Shown here: one piece after another, positions 57,153 through 64,000 of the stretch | Position numbering within the stretch: position 1 is the first letter of the stretch | How the letters are laid out: every line of letters starts with the position of its first letter | Assembly (NCBI RefSeq): GCF_963662555.1 | Contig: NZ_OY759719.1 | Span: 512,985-576,984 of the forward strand | Direction: 5' to 3' | Length of the DNA: 64,000 nucleotides | Origin: Thiomicrorhabdus sp. | Lineage (GTDB): Bacteria; Pseudomonadota; Gammaproteobacteria; Thiomicrospirales; Thiomicrospiraceae | The notes under the pieces: model-generated | Databases searched by the model: none | What the model was told of the DNA's origin: nothing | What the model saw: the letters and a program-made list of their open reading frames with translations, nothing else | Translations under genes and position numbers: made by a program

Positions 57153-59480
57153 ATGACGAATTCAATCAAAAAAAATGTACTCAAACCTAAGAGTTTGCGT
57201 ACCGAAAAATCGAGAAAAATGCCGAATGGTAAAAGTGTTTTAGCCTTAAGTATTTCATCTATTTTAACCACGGGGGCTTTTGCCCAAGACGATGTTATTA
57301 ATTTAGACACCTTACAAATTGAAGAGCGTACTATCGATACCAACCCTTATGCAGAACCAGGTGCACCTTATAAGGCTAAGTTTTCTGGTGATAGCCGTCA
57401 TGTAAAACCGTTAGCAGAAACGCCACAAACCATTACCGTCTTGACTAAGACTCAAATAGACGATTCTGGTAAAACAGATTTAAAAGATATTTTACAAGCA
57501 CAGCCAGGTATTACGTTAGGTACAGGTGAAAATGGTAATGCGTTTGGGGATCGTTACATTATTCGTGGTCATGAATCTCGTAGTGATGTATTTGTTGATG
57601 GTTTAAAAGATCCAGGAATGACCATTCGTGAAAGTTTTGCCACCGAACAAGTTGAAGTGACGAAAGGGCCAAGTTCAACATTTGCTGGTAGAGGTTCTAC
57701 GGGTGGTGCAATTAACAGTGTAACCAAACAAGCTAGTACAGAATATGATTTTACTAAAATAAGAGGTGGTGTTGGTACAGACGATTATCGTCGTTATGAA
57801 CTCGATGCTAACCATAAGTTTAATGATGAGCTTGCCGTACGCTTAAATCTTTTAGATCACTCTGAAAGTGTTCCAGATCGTTCACCAGCAGAAAGAAAAC
57901 GCCAAGGTTTTGCACTTTCAGGCGTATATGAACCGAGTGATAAATTGCAAATTACGACAGATGTCTATCATCTAGAAGCGAATGATAAGCCAGACCTAGG
58001 TGGTTATATTAAAAATAATGAACCGCATGGAGATATTCCAGTCTATTTACAGGATCAGGATTTTTTAAAGTCCAACGTTGATACCGCAACCGTGCGTCTT
58101 AAATATGAAGTCAATGATTCTGTTCGTGTAGAAAACGCCACACGCTACGGTACAACGAATAATGGCTATGTCGTTACAGGAATGCGAGGTACAACAACCG
58201 ATGCATCAGATCCAAATGGAGTGTATGACACCCAGTCTTTAAGCACTCACCAGGGATGGCAAGACGTTTCTTATTTTGTAAACCAACTCAATACGTTTGT
58301 TGAAAAAGAGATTGGCGGCTTTAAAAACGAAATGGTTTTTGGGGTTGAATTCTCAGATATGCACGTTAAGAATGGGGTTTATGATGTTAATAACACGGGG
58401 GCCACAAATTGTATTGTGAATGGAAGGGGTGGGCCCACGGCAAGTTATTGTGCACAAGATATCAATGGTAATACCATTCCAAACTTAAATGGCGTAATGG
58501 GTCGCAGTATTACAAAAGGCAACTATGATTCGGACTACAACATTAAAACGACATCATTATCAGCTATGGATACGGTAGAAGTAACGGATGATTTATCGGT
58601 CTTTGCAGGAATTAGATTAGATCATTTTGATTATACAAATAAGGTGCGAGACCGCAGCGGTAATCTAACAAAATACAGCTACTCGGATGATTTATGGAAT
58701 GGACATTTAGGAGCGGTTTATAAAATTAATGAGCAGGGTAATATTTACGCCAGTTATAGTACTGCCGCGAATATTAATGGTGGCGAATCTGATGTGGGTA
58801 CCAATAGTGGCTACGGCGGCTTAGTGGTGTATGACGGAAGTGTTGCCAGTGCAAAACCTGAAAAGACCGAAAGCTATGAGTTAGGTACTAAATGGAATCT
58901 CTTTAACGAAAAATTACTGGCAACGGCTGCTATTTTTCAAATCACCAAGTCTGATGTAATGGAAGGTGCTGACTATGACTCGGTGGGTACGTTTAATACA
59001 GGTAAAAACCAAGTAAAAGGGATTGAATTTGGCTTGAGTGGTAACTTAACCGATAAGCTATCAGTGCAAGCGGCATTAACGTTAATGGAAGCAAAAATTC
59101 TTAAGTCGCATACGCCAGCGAATGAAGGTAAAACATTAAGTAATTTCGCAGACGATTCGGCCTTTTTACAATTGCGTTATCAAGCGACACCTAAATTTGC
59201 CTTTGGTGGAAATGCGACCTATTCAAGCGAAAGCTATGCAGGACAGCCAGATACCGCCGCAGGTTATAACAGCACAACAGGCGAATATAGCGTAAAAATT
59301 CCTGGTTACACAGTGTATGACGTGTTTGCAACTTATGATGTGACACCTAAATTATCAACCCGTTTAAATATTGGTAATATCACGGATGAAACTTATTATT
59401 TAGCGGCATATAGAAGCGGTTCATTTGCTTACCTAGGTGATAAACGTAATGTTCAATTAACTGTGGATTATGAGTTTTAA
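57153..59480 (+). CDS. TonB-dependent siderophore receptor
   Basis: 775 residues. A long basic n-region precedes the signal sequence (SVLALSISSILTTGAFA|QDD). The plug holds AETPQTITVLTKTQIDDSG, IIRGHESRSDVFVDGLKDPGM and EVTKGPSSTFAGRGSTGGAIN, matching Fiu/CirA-like catecholate siderophore receptors. The barrel ends in aromatic-containing VQLTVDYEF. Neighbouring piuC and PepSY genes repeat the Fiu/PiuA context. Ligand identity is inferred. Confidence 0.9.
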   Translation: MTNSIKKNVLKPKSLRTEKSRKMPNGKSVLALSISSILTTGAFAQDDVINLDTLQIEERTIDTNPYAEPGAPYKAKFSGDSRHVKPLAETPQTITVLTKTQIDDSGKTDLKDILQAQPGITLGTGENGNAFGDRYIIRGHESRSDVFVDGLKDPGMTIRESFATEQVEVTKGPSSTFAGRGSTGGAINSVTKQASTEYDFTKIRGGVGTDDYRRYELDANHKFNDELAVRLNLLDHSESVPDRSPAERKRQGFALSGVYEPSDKLQITTDVYHLEANDKPDLGGYIKNNEPHGDIPVYLQDQDFLKSNVDTATVRLKYEVNDSVRVENATRYGTTNNGYVVTGMRGTTTDASDPNGVYDTQSLSTHQGWQDVSYFVNQLNTFVEKEIGGFKNEMVFGVEFSDMHVKNGVYDVNNTGATNCIVNGRGGPTASYCAQDINGNTIPNLNGVMGRSITKGNYDSDYNIKTTSLSAMDTVEVTDDLSVFAGIRLDHFDYTNKVRDRSGNLTKYSYSDDLWNGHLGAVYKINEQGNIYASYSTAANINGGESDVGTNSGYGGLVVYDGSVASAKPEKTESYELGTKWNLFNEKLLATAAIFQITKSDVMEGADYDSVGTFNTGKNQVKGIEFGLSGNLTDKLSVQAALTLMEAKILKSHTPANEGKTLSNFADDSAFLQLRYQATPKFAFGGNATYSSESYAGQPDTAAGYNSTTGEYSVKIPGYTVYDVFATYDVTPKLSTRLNIGNITDETYYLAAYRSGSFAYLGDKRNVQLTVDYEF

Positions 59481-59524
59481 ATAATCAATCAGACCTTTGT
59501 GATAAAGGTCTTACAAACTTAAAG

Positions 59525-60667
59525 ATGACTAAAATGACGATTGAACCTTTATCTCCAGCGTTACAGACCATTTCTAATGAGATTTTTTGTGCTCAGGATT
59601 ACGAGGTTCTTTCTAAAAAATTTATACAACCCGCTACTTATGCCTATATTTCAGGTGGTAGCGGTCAAGACTTGACGTTATTGGCCAATGTAAATAGTTT
59701 CAAAAAACGTCAAATCTTTCCCCGAATTTTACAGGATTGCGCACAAGGGTCGACCCAGACAAAACTACTGGGACATTCGCTGCGTTCTCCTATTTTATTG
59801 GCGCCAGTTGCCTATCAAAAACTGGTTCATCCGCAAGGAGAGTTAGCAACGGTTCAGGCGGCAGAAGCTATGGATATACCACTTATTTTAAGTACGCTAG
59901 CAAGCCAGACGTTAGAAGATGTCGCCCAGAAAACAGAGCAAATAAAGTGGTTTCAGCTATATTTTCAACCTACAACCCAAGAAACGCTTTTGCTCGTAAA
60001 GCGTGCAGAACAAGCAGGTTATTCTGCTTTAGTGGTGACATTAGATGCAACCATACAAGTGCCCAGTGTTCAGGCTAAAAAAGCGGGTTTTGTTATGCCT
60101 CAAGATATGGTTGCGGTAAATGTTCAAAATTCAACGGATCTTAAGAAAAGAGTATTAGATGCCGATGATAGTCTGATTTTTCAAGGCATTATGGCTGAAG
60201 CACCGCAGTGGCAAGATTTGCAATGGTTGCAGTCTCAAACGGAATTACCCATTATTGTTAAAGGGGTGATGCATCCAAATGATGCGGTTCGTTTAAAAGA
60301 GATGGGTATTTCTGGAATCGTTGTTTCTAATCACGGTGGGCGAGGGCTGGATGGTGCACCAGCAAGCTTGGATGTTTTACCGCTTATAAGAAAAGCGGTG
60401 GGTGAAAATTATCCACTGTTATTTGATGGTGGTATTCGCTCAGGCCAAGATATTTTTAAAGCTTTGGCATTAGGGGCAAATAGTGTACTGATTGGACGTT
60501 TGCAAGTTTATGCTCTTGCTGTGTCAGGTGCCTTGGGTGTAGCTCACCTTCTTAAATTATTACAAGAAGAGTTAGAAGTTTGCATGGCTATGGCAGGTTG
60601 CGCCAGCATTGAAGAGATAAATCAACAGGCTCTTTATGAATCTCATTCCTCATTCACTGTTGAGTAA
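59525..60667 (+). CDS. FMN-dependent alpha-hydroxy acid oxidase/dehydrogenase
   Basis: 380 residues, LldD/lactate oxidase family TIM barrel. The catalytic His is in VSNHGGRGLDGAPASLDVLP, and the FMN phosphate site is DGGIRSGQDIFKALALGANSVLIGR. The loop that normally reads DTPxLGRRExD-like is altered to DATIQVPSVQAKKAGF, so the substrate may differ from lactate. A start at the ATG three codons later is also possible. It lies inside the iron operon, 44 bp after the receptor. Confidence 0.8.
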   Translation: MTKMTIEPLSPALQTISNEIFCAQDYEVLSKKFIQPATYAYISGGSGQDLTLLANVNSFKKRQIFPRILQDCAQGSTQTKLLGHSLRSPILLAPVAYQKLVHPQGELATVQAAEAMDIPLILSTLASQTLEDVAQKTEQIKWFQLYFQPTTQETLLLVKRAEQAGYSALVVTLDATIQVPSVQAKKAGFVMPQDMVAVNVQNSTDLKKRVLDADDSLIFQGIMAEAPQWQDLQWLQSQTELPIIVKGVMHPNDAVRLKEMGISGIVVSNHGGRGLDGAPASLDVLPLIRKAVGENYPLLFDGGIRSGQDIFKALALGANSVLIGRLQVYALAVSGALGVAHLLKLLQEELEVCMAMAGCASIEEINQQALYESHSSFTVE

Positions 60668-60737
60668 GAGTTGTGTGGAAGACAAGTAAATTTGCTTTTA
60701 CGGACTGCAAAACAAATGCTAAAAATAAGGAAAAAAG

Positions 60738-61424
60738 ATGATTTCTATTATTGAACAAGTACTGACTCAAGATGAAGTTGCACAATTTCGCCAACATTTG
60801 GATAACAGTTCTGAATGGCAAGATGGGCTGAGTACCGCAGGGACCTTATCAGGTTCTGTAAAGCGTAATTTACAGATTAATGAAGCTTCTGATATTGCCG
60901 TTTCTTTAGGGAATCATATTTTGACGAAACTGGGTAATAACCCGCAATTTATTTCAGCTGCTTTGCCTAATAAGATTTACCCGCCAAAATTTAACTGTTA
61001 TCAAGATGGTGGTTATTACGGTGAACATGTTGACAGTGCCATTATGCAAGTACCTGGTACCAATATCATGATTAGAAGTGACTTGTCTGCAACCTTGTTT
61101 TTATCTGAACCAGAAGATTACGAGGGCGGTGAATTGGTTATTGAAGACCAGTTTGGTGCACAACAAGTTAAGCTAAATGCTGGCGATATGGTGCTTTATC
61201 CATCAAGTAGTCTGCATCATGTTACCCCAGTAACAAAGGGTGCACGCATTTCATCATTTTTTTGGATGCAGAGTTTAATCAAAGAAGAGCAAGCCAGAAC
61301 AATGTTGTATGACCTTGATCAATCTATTCAGTCTTTATCGATTGAAAAAAACAAAGACGATTCTGATTTACTGCGCCTAACGGGCGTTTACCACAACCTA
61401 CTCAGACGTTGGTCTGATGTATAA
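60738..61424 (+). CDS. piuC: PKHD-type Fe(II)/2-oxoglutarate hydroxylase, PiuC/YbiX family
   Basis: 228 residues. The iron-binding HxD is in GEHVDSAIM, the distal His in [13 protein letters not shown] with the 2-oxoglutarate Arg in [11 protein letters not shown]. This family is regularly next to TonB siderophore receptors (fiu-ybiX, piuA-piuC) and iron-regulated. The molecular substrate is not known. Confidence 0.88.
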   Translation: MISIIEQVLTQDEVAQFRQHLDNSSEWQDGLSTAGTLSGSVKRNLQINEASDIAVSLGNHILTKLGNNPQFISAALPNKIYPPKFNCYQDGGYYGEHVDSAIMQVPGTNIMIRSDLSATLFLSEPEDYEGGELVIEDQFGAQQVKLNAGDMVLYPSSSLHHVTPVTKGARISSFFWMQSLIKEEQARTMLYDLDQSIQSLSIEKNKDDSDLLRLTGVYHNLLRRWSDV

Positions 61425-61438
61425 AGGAGTTATTTACT

Positions 61439-61726
61439 ATGATTAAAAATGTAATTTTTACAATGATTATTGCAAGTTTTTCAGGTTCGGCTATTGCCGG
61501 CGCAAAATGCCCAAAACAGCCAAAAGAAAAATGGATGCATGTATTAGATATGCAAAAGAAAATCGTAAATGAATATGGTTTTGCTATTAAAAAGTTTCAA
61601 ACCGATGGTCAATGTTATGAAATTTATGGCTGGGGTTTAAATGATGCAAAAGATAAATTTGTTAAGATTGAGGTATATTTCAATCCCGTAACAGGTGCGA
61701 TTGTTAAAAAAGAGATTGATGATTAA
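61439..61726 (+). CDS. Small exported PepSY-like protein
   Basis: 95 residues. Signal peptide (MIKNVIFTMIIASFSGSAIAG) and a single PepSY-like domain (VNEYGFAIKKFQTDGQCYEIYGW...KIEVYFNPVTGAIVKKEI). Periplasmic; PepSY proteins often accompany iron uptake and cytochrome b-type membrane proteins, as here with the b561 gene 5 bp downstream. Confidence 0.75.
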   Translation: MIKNVIFTMIIASFSGSAIAGAKCPKQPKEKWMHVLDMQKKIVNEYGFAIKKFQTDGQCYEIYGWGLNDAKDKFVKIEVYFNPVTGAIVKKEIDD

Positions 61727-61731
61727 CAGAT

Positions 61732-62265
61732 ATGCCAAACGAAAATAGTTTTGTCATTTGGGATAAATTCATACGAATTTTTCATTGGTCAGTCGCCACA
61801 CTATTTTTATTAGATTATTGGGTAGTTGAGGGCGGCGAAGATCTACATGATTGGATTGGTTATGCCATCGCCTTGCTTGTTGTATTGCGAGTAATATGGG
61901 GGTTTATTGGATCAACAAATGCTCGCTTTAACAGTTTTTGGCCATCAGTCTTCAATATAAAACAATATGTTCAGCGGTTTCCAAATAAAACGTCATACAC
62001 AAGTGGGCATAATCCGCTTGGTGGCATGATGATTTTATTTTTACTGTTTATGTTATTTTTAACGGCATTAAGCGGTTGGATGCGTGGTTTAGATATGTTT
62101 TGGGGCGAAGATTGGGTTCAATGGCTTCATGAATATTCGGCCGATGTTTTAATGGCGAGTGTTTTGATACATGTAATGGCTGTTGTGATAACGCAGACAT
62201 TAACCCGTGTTCCTTTAATTATTCCCATGATTACTGGTAAAAGAAAAAAACCACCGTCAAATTGA
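61732..62265 (+). CDS. Cytochrome b561 family membrane protein
   Basis: 177 residues with four membrane helices. Heme-ligand histidines are visible in FIRIFHWSVATLFLLDYW, DLHDWIGYAIALLVVLRVIWG, WLHEYSADVLMASVLIHVMAV. It moves electrons across the inner membrane. As the last gene of the Fur-boxed operon, it may reduce imported ferric iron or act with the PepSY protein; this is inferred. Confidence 0.85.
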   Translation: MPNENSFVIWDKFIRIFHWSVATLFLLDYWVVEGGEDLHDWIGYAIALLVVLRVIWGFIGSTNARFNSFWPSVFNIKQYVQRFPNKTSYTSGHNPLGGMMILFLLFMLFLTALSGWMRGLDMFWGEDWVQWLHEYSADVLMASVLIHVMAVVITQTLTRVPLIIPMITGKRKKPPSN

Positions 62266-62296
62266 TGGTTTATTGATTTGTTTGGGTTATTTTTTG

Positions 62297-62318
62297 ATTT
62301 TACCAGGCCTGGTAAAAT
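62297..62318. repeat. Dispersed palindrome, longest perfect copy (22 bp)
   Basis: Core ACCAGGCCTGGT at 62302-62313, flanked on both sides by ATTTT/AAAAT so that all 22 bases are palindromic. It lies between the b561 gene and the shared terminator. Confidence 0.95.
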
Positions 62319-62332
62319 GCAAATACAGCTAT

Positions 62333-62373
62333 AAAAACGCCCGCTAATTTATGAAAATTGCGGGCGTTTTTTT
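62333..62373. terminator. Bidirectional intrinsic terminator b561/mtnN
   Basis: AAAAACGCCCGC...GCGGGCGTTTTT with T-runs on both strands, between convergent genes. The duplicate at 54165-54205 has the same stem. Confidence 0.92.
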
Positions 62374-62391
62374 ATTGGAGGCAGGATTAGA

Positions 62392-63084
62392 TTAAATACG
62401 TTCTAACATGCCTAAAATCACTTTAGCTGAATGTGTGGCCGCTTGTTCTAGATATTGCTCAAACGTTTTAGCGTTTTCTTTACCAGCAATATCTGAGAGT
62501 GAGCGAATAATGACAAACGGTTTATCAAAAGTATGGCAAACCTGCGCTACTGAGGCCGCTTCCATTTCACAAGCAATCATTTCTGGGAAGTTTTTGCGAG
62601 TGCTATTCACATCTTCTGGCTGATGCATAAAGCGGTCGCCCGTGGCAATTAAACCATGCATATGAGTGACTTCGTGAAGCGATTCGATGCTTTTTTGAGC
62701 TGCTTTAATCAGAGTGTCATCTGGTAAAAAGCAAGTTGGCAGGCCTGGTACTTGACCAAGGTCGTAACCAAAAGGCGTGACGTCTACATCGTGATGACAA
62801 ACTGAGCTACTGATAACAATGTCGCCAACTTCTAGATCAGTATGAAAACCACCTGCAGAACCCGTATTGATAACGTAGTCGGGTTGGAAAACTTGTAATA
62901 GCAGTGCGGTACTGATTGCGGCATTCACTTTACCAATTCCAGAACGCAACAATACAATCTGTTTGTCTGCAATGTTTCCCAGGTAATATTCAAACCCAGC
63001 ATAAACTTCTGTAGTTTGATTTTCTAGTTTGCTACGAAGAAGAGTGACCTCTTCTTCCATTGCTCCAATAATGGCTATTTTCAT
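62392..63084 (-). CDS. mtnN: 5'-methylthioadenosine/S-adenosylhomocysteine nucleosidase
   Basis: 230 residues. IAIIGAMEEEVTLLRSKL, LLRSGIGKVNAAI, VINTGSAGGF and MIACEMEAASVAQVCHTF carry the catalytic Glu and Asp region (IIRSLSDIAGK). It cleaves MTA and SAH, the latter feeding LuxS. It follows luxS by 8 bp. A GCAGGCCTGG element lies at 62739-62748. Confidence 0.95.
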   Translation of the reverse strand: MKIAIIGAMEEEVTLLRSKLENQTTEVYAGFEYYLGNIADKQIVLLRSGIGKVNAAISTALLLQVFQPDYVINTGSAGGFHTDLEVGDIVISSSVCHHDVDVTPFGYDLGQVPGLPTCFLPDDTLIKAAQKSIESLHEVTHMHGLIATGDRFMHQPEDVNSTRKNFPEMIACEMEAASVAQVCHTFDKPFVIIRSLSDIAGKENAKTFEQYLEQAATHSAKVILGMLERI

Positions 63085-63092
63085 GTTGTTTT

Positions 63093-63614
63093 TTAAACCT
63101 CGTTACCAAGCGATTTTAAGGTTTCTTCGCTTAGAGCGATATCGGCATTTTTATTAACGCCAATTCCGTGGTCAATAATGCTTTGAGCAATCTCTTTGGC
63201 TTCTTCTAGCGAGTGCATGACATAAGTTCCACACTGGTATTCGTTAAGTTCAGGAATATCTTCCATACGCTGCACATTCAGTACATCTTTCATGGAGGCT
63301 AACCAGGCAGTTGCCACGCGGTCTTCTGCAGGAGAACCTAATAGGCTCATGTAAAAACCAGTACGACAACCCATAGGTGAAATATCAATAATTTCTACAC
63401 CATCGCCATTTAAGTGATTACGCATAAAGCCAGCAAATAAATGCTCCAGGGTATGGATCCCTTTTTCACTCATCATATCTTCGTTTGGTTTGTTAAAACG
63501 CAGGTCAAACACAGTAATGGTGTCTCCAGAAGGCGATGTCATGGTTTTTGCAACACGTACAGCAGGTGCACTCATAATAGTGTGGTCAACGGTAAAACTG
63601 TCTAGTAGTGGCAT
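63093..63614 (-). CDS. luxS: S-ribosylhomocysteine lyase
   Basis: 173 residues. The metal site [12 protein letters not shown] (HxxEH) and the later Cys in [10 protein letters not shown] and [10 protein letters not shown] are intact. It makes homocysteine and DPD (the AI-2 precursor) from S-ribosylhomocysteine. With mtnN it completes the activated-methyl recycling branch. Confidence 0.95.
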   Translation of the reverse strand: MPLLDSFTVDHTIMSAPAVRVAKTMTSPSGDTITVFDLRFNKPNEDMMSEKGIHTLEHLFAGFMRNHLNGDGVEIIDISPMGCRTGFYMSLLGSPAEDRVATAWLASMKDVLNVQRMEDIPELNEYQCGTYVMHSLEEAKEIAQSIIDHGIGVNKNADIALSEETLKSLGNEV

Positions 63615-63703
63615 GGTTTTTTCCTAATTTTGTAGTTGATTCTTAAGTATAGCCGTTTTTATTTGTTGATTAACTCGTATAGAGAACTCTAAATTAACGG
63701 CTA

Positions 63704-64000
63704 TTATTGCGGCAATGGATGTGTTTCATTGTTTCGGTCTAGCTCTTTTTTAATTTGCCAGCCATTGTCGGTTTTAATAAATAAGTAGTGCTTTTCAAAG
63801 TCTAGTTGGTCGTCTTTTTGAAAAGCAGGCATAGAGAGCTTTAGCATTCCTAATGACATACTGGTGGTGATTTTATCTAAGCCAGACATGGTTTTATCGT
63901 TCATGATGCTTTTAGCGTAATCTTCTAAAGAGACCAAGGCTTTACCGGTAATGGTTAATTCGGCTACGTAGTGGGTATCGTTTTGTTTATAGCCATTGTT
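63704..64000 (-). CDS. Hypothetical protein, N-terminus off window
   Basis: Open on the minus strand to the window end, so only the last 98 codons are present; a TTG at 63937 is internal. Visible end is polar, with two amphipathic helices (SLEDYAKSIMNDKTMSGLDKI) and a beta-rich tail (HYLFIKTDNGWQIKKELDRN) resembling lipoprotein or NTF2-like endings. No family recognised. Confidence 0.6.
   Translation of the reverse strand, partial: NNGYKQNDTHYVAELTITGKALVSLEDYAKSIMNDKTMSGLDKITTSMSLGMLKLSMPAFQKDDQLDFEKHYLFIKTDNGWQIKKELDRNNETHPLPQ

Overview
The window looks like chromosome from a gammaproteobacterial, sulfur-oxidiser-type chemolithoautotroph close to Thiomicrospira, Thiomicrorhabdus or Hydrogenovibrio. 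The case rests on a complete alpha-carboxysome locus with form IA RuBisCO, low-to-moderate GC, and typical gammaproteobacterial housekeeping genes (spoT, rpoZ, gmk, aroKB, rpoH, kdsB/waaA, purT, mtnN, luxS). The genus is an inference.

Layout. (1) 1-6.4 kb: a zinc-limitation cluster with a periplasmic CobN-like protein (cut by the window edge), a TonB-dependent receptor, a COG0523 GTPase, a Zur-type repressor and a gamma-carbonic anhydrase. A perfect 18-bp Zur-box-like palindrome lies in the divergent promoter region. (2) 6.5-20.9 kb: ridA, then the carboxysome locus (cbbL, cbbS, csoS2, csoSCA, csoS4A, csoS4B, four nearly identical csoS1 genes, a bacterioferritin-like gene, an acRAF-like gene, an McdB-like gene, terminator). 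These are followed by an overlapping rdgB/csoS1D pair, a cbbR-type regulator, spoT and rpoZ. (3) 21-26.3 kb: waaA, kdsB, kdnB, kdnA and gmk. The kdn genes predict lipid A core built with 8-amino-Kdo. (4) 26.5-35.6 kb: aroK, aroB, a mutarotase, a cupin-like gene, tas, tRNA-Arg(CCT), an ovothiol pair (ovoB, ovoA) and a DUF1275 protein. (5) 35.6-41.9 kb: rpoH under a perfect CIRCE operator, a lone fliS-like gene, purT, a GGDEF/degenerate-EAL protein and a yjdF-like gene. (6) 42.3-52.0 kb: a Tad/Flp pilus operon (flp, tadE, cpaB, rcpA, tadZ, tadA, tadB, tadC, tadD, tadG-like) without a prepilin peptidase gene. (7) 52.7-62.3 kb: a membrane protein of unknown role, then a Fur-boxed iron-uptake operon (exbB, two exbD, tonB, siderophore receptor, FMN oxidase, piuC, PepSY protein, cytochrome b561). 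(8) 62.4-64 kb: mtnN, luxS and a partial gene.

The most unusual signal is a dispersed perfect palindrome, ACCAGGCCTGGT, often extended by T-runs and A-runs. I found nine exact 12-mers and about eighteen CAGGCCTG cores in 64 kb, in coding and non-coding DNA alike. A longer variant keeps the TTTACCA...TGGTAAA ends but carries a different middle. Other notable points are a decayed copy of the mtnN 3' end plus terminator on the far side of the iron operon, an A9 slippery tract in csoS2 whose -1 frame stops at once, an McdB-like gene with no McdA beside it, and HrcA/CIRCE control predicted over rpoH. All homology statements come from reading the sequence and family knowledge; no searches were run.
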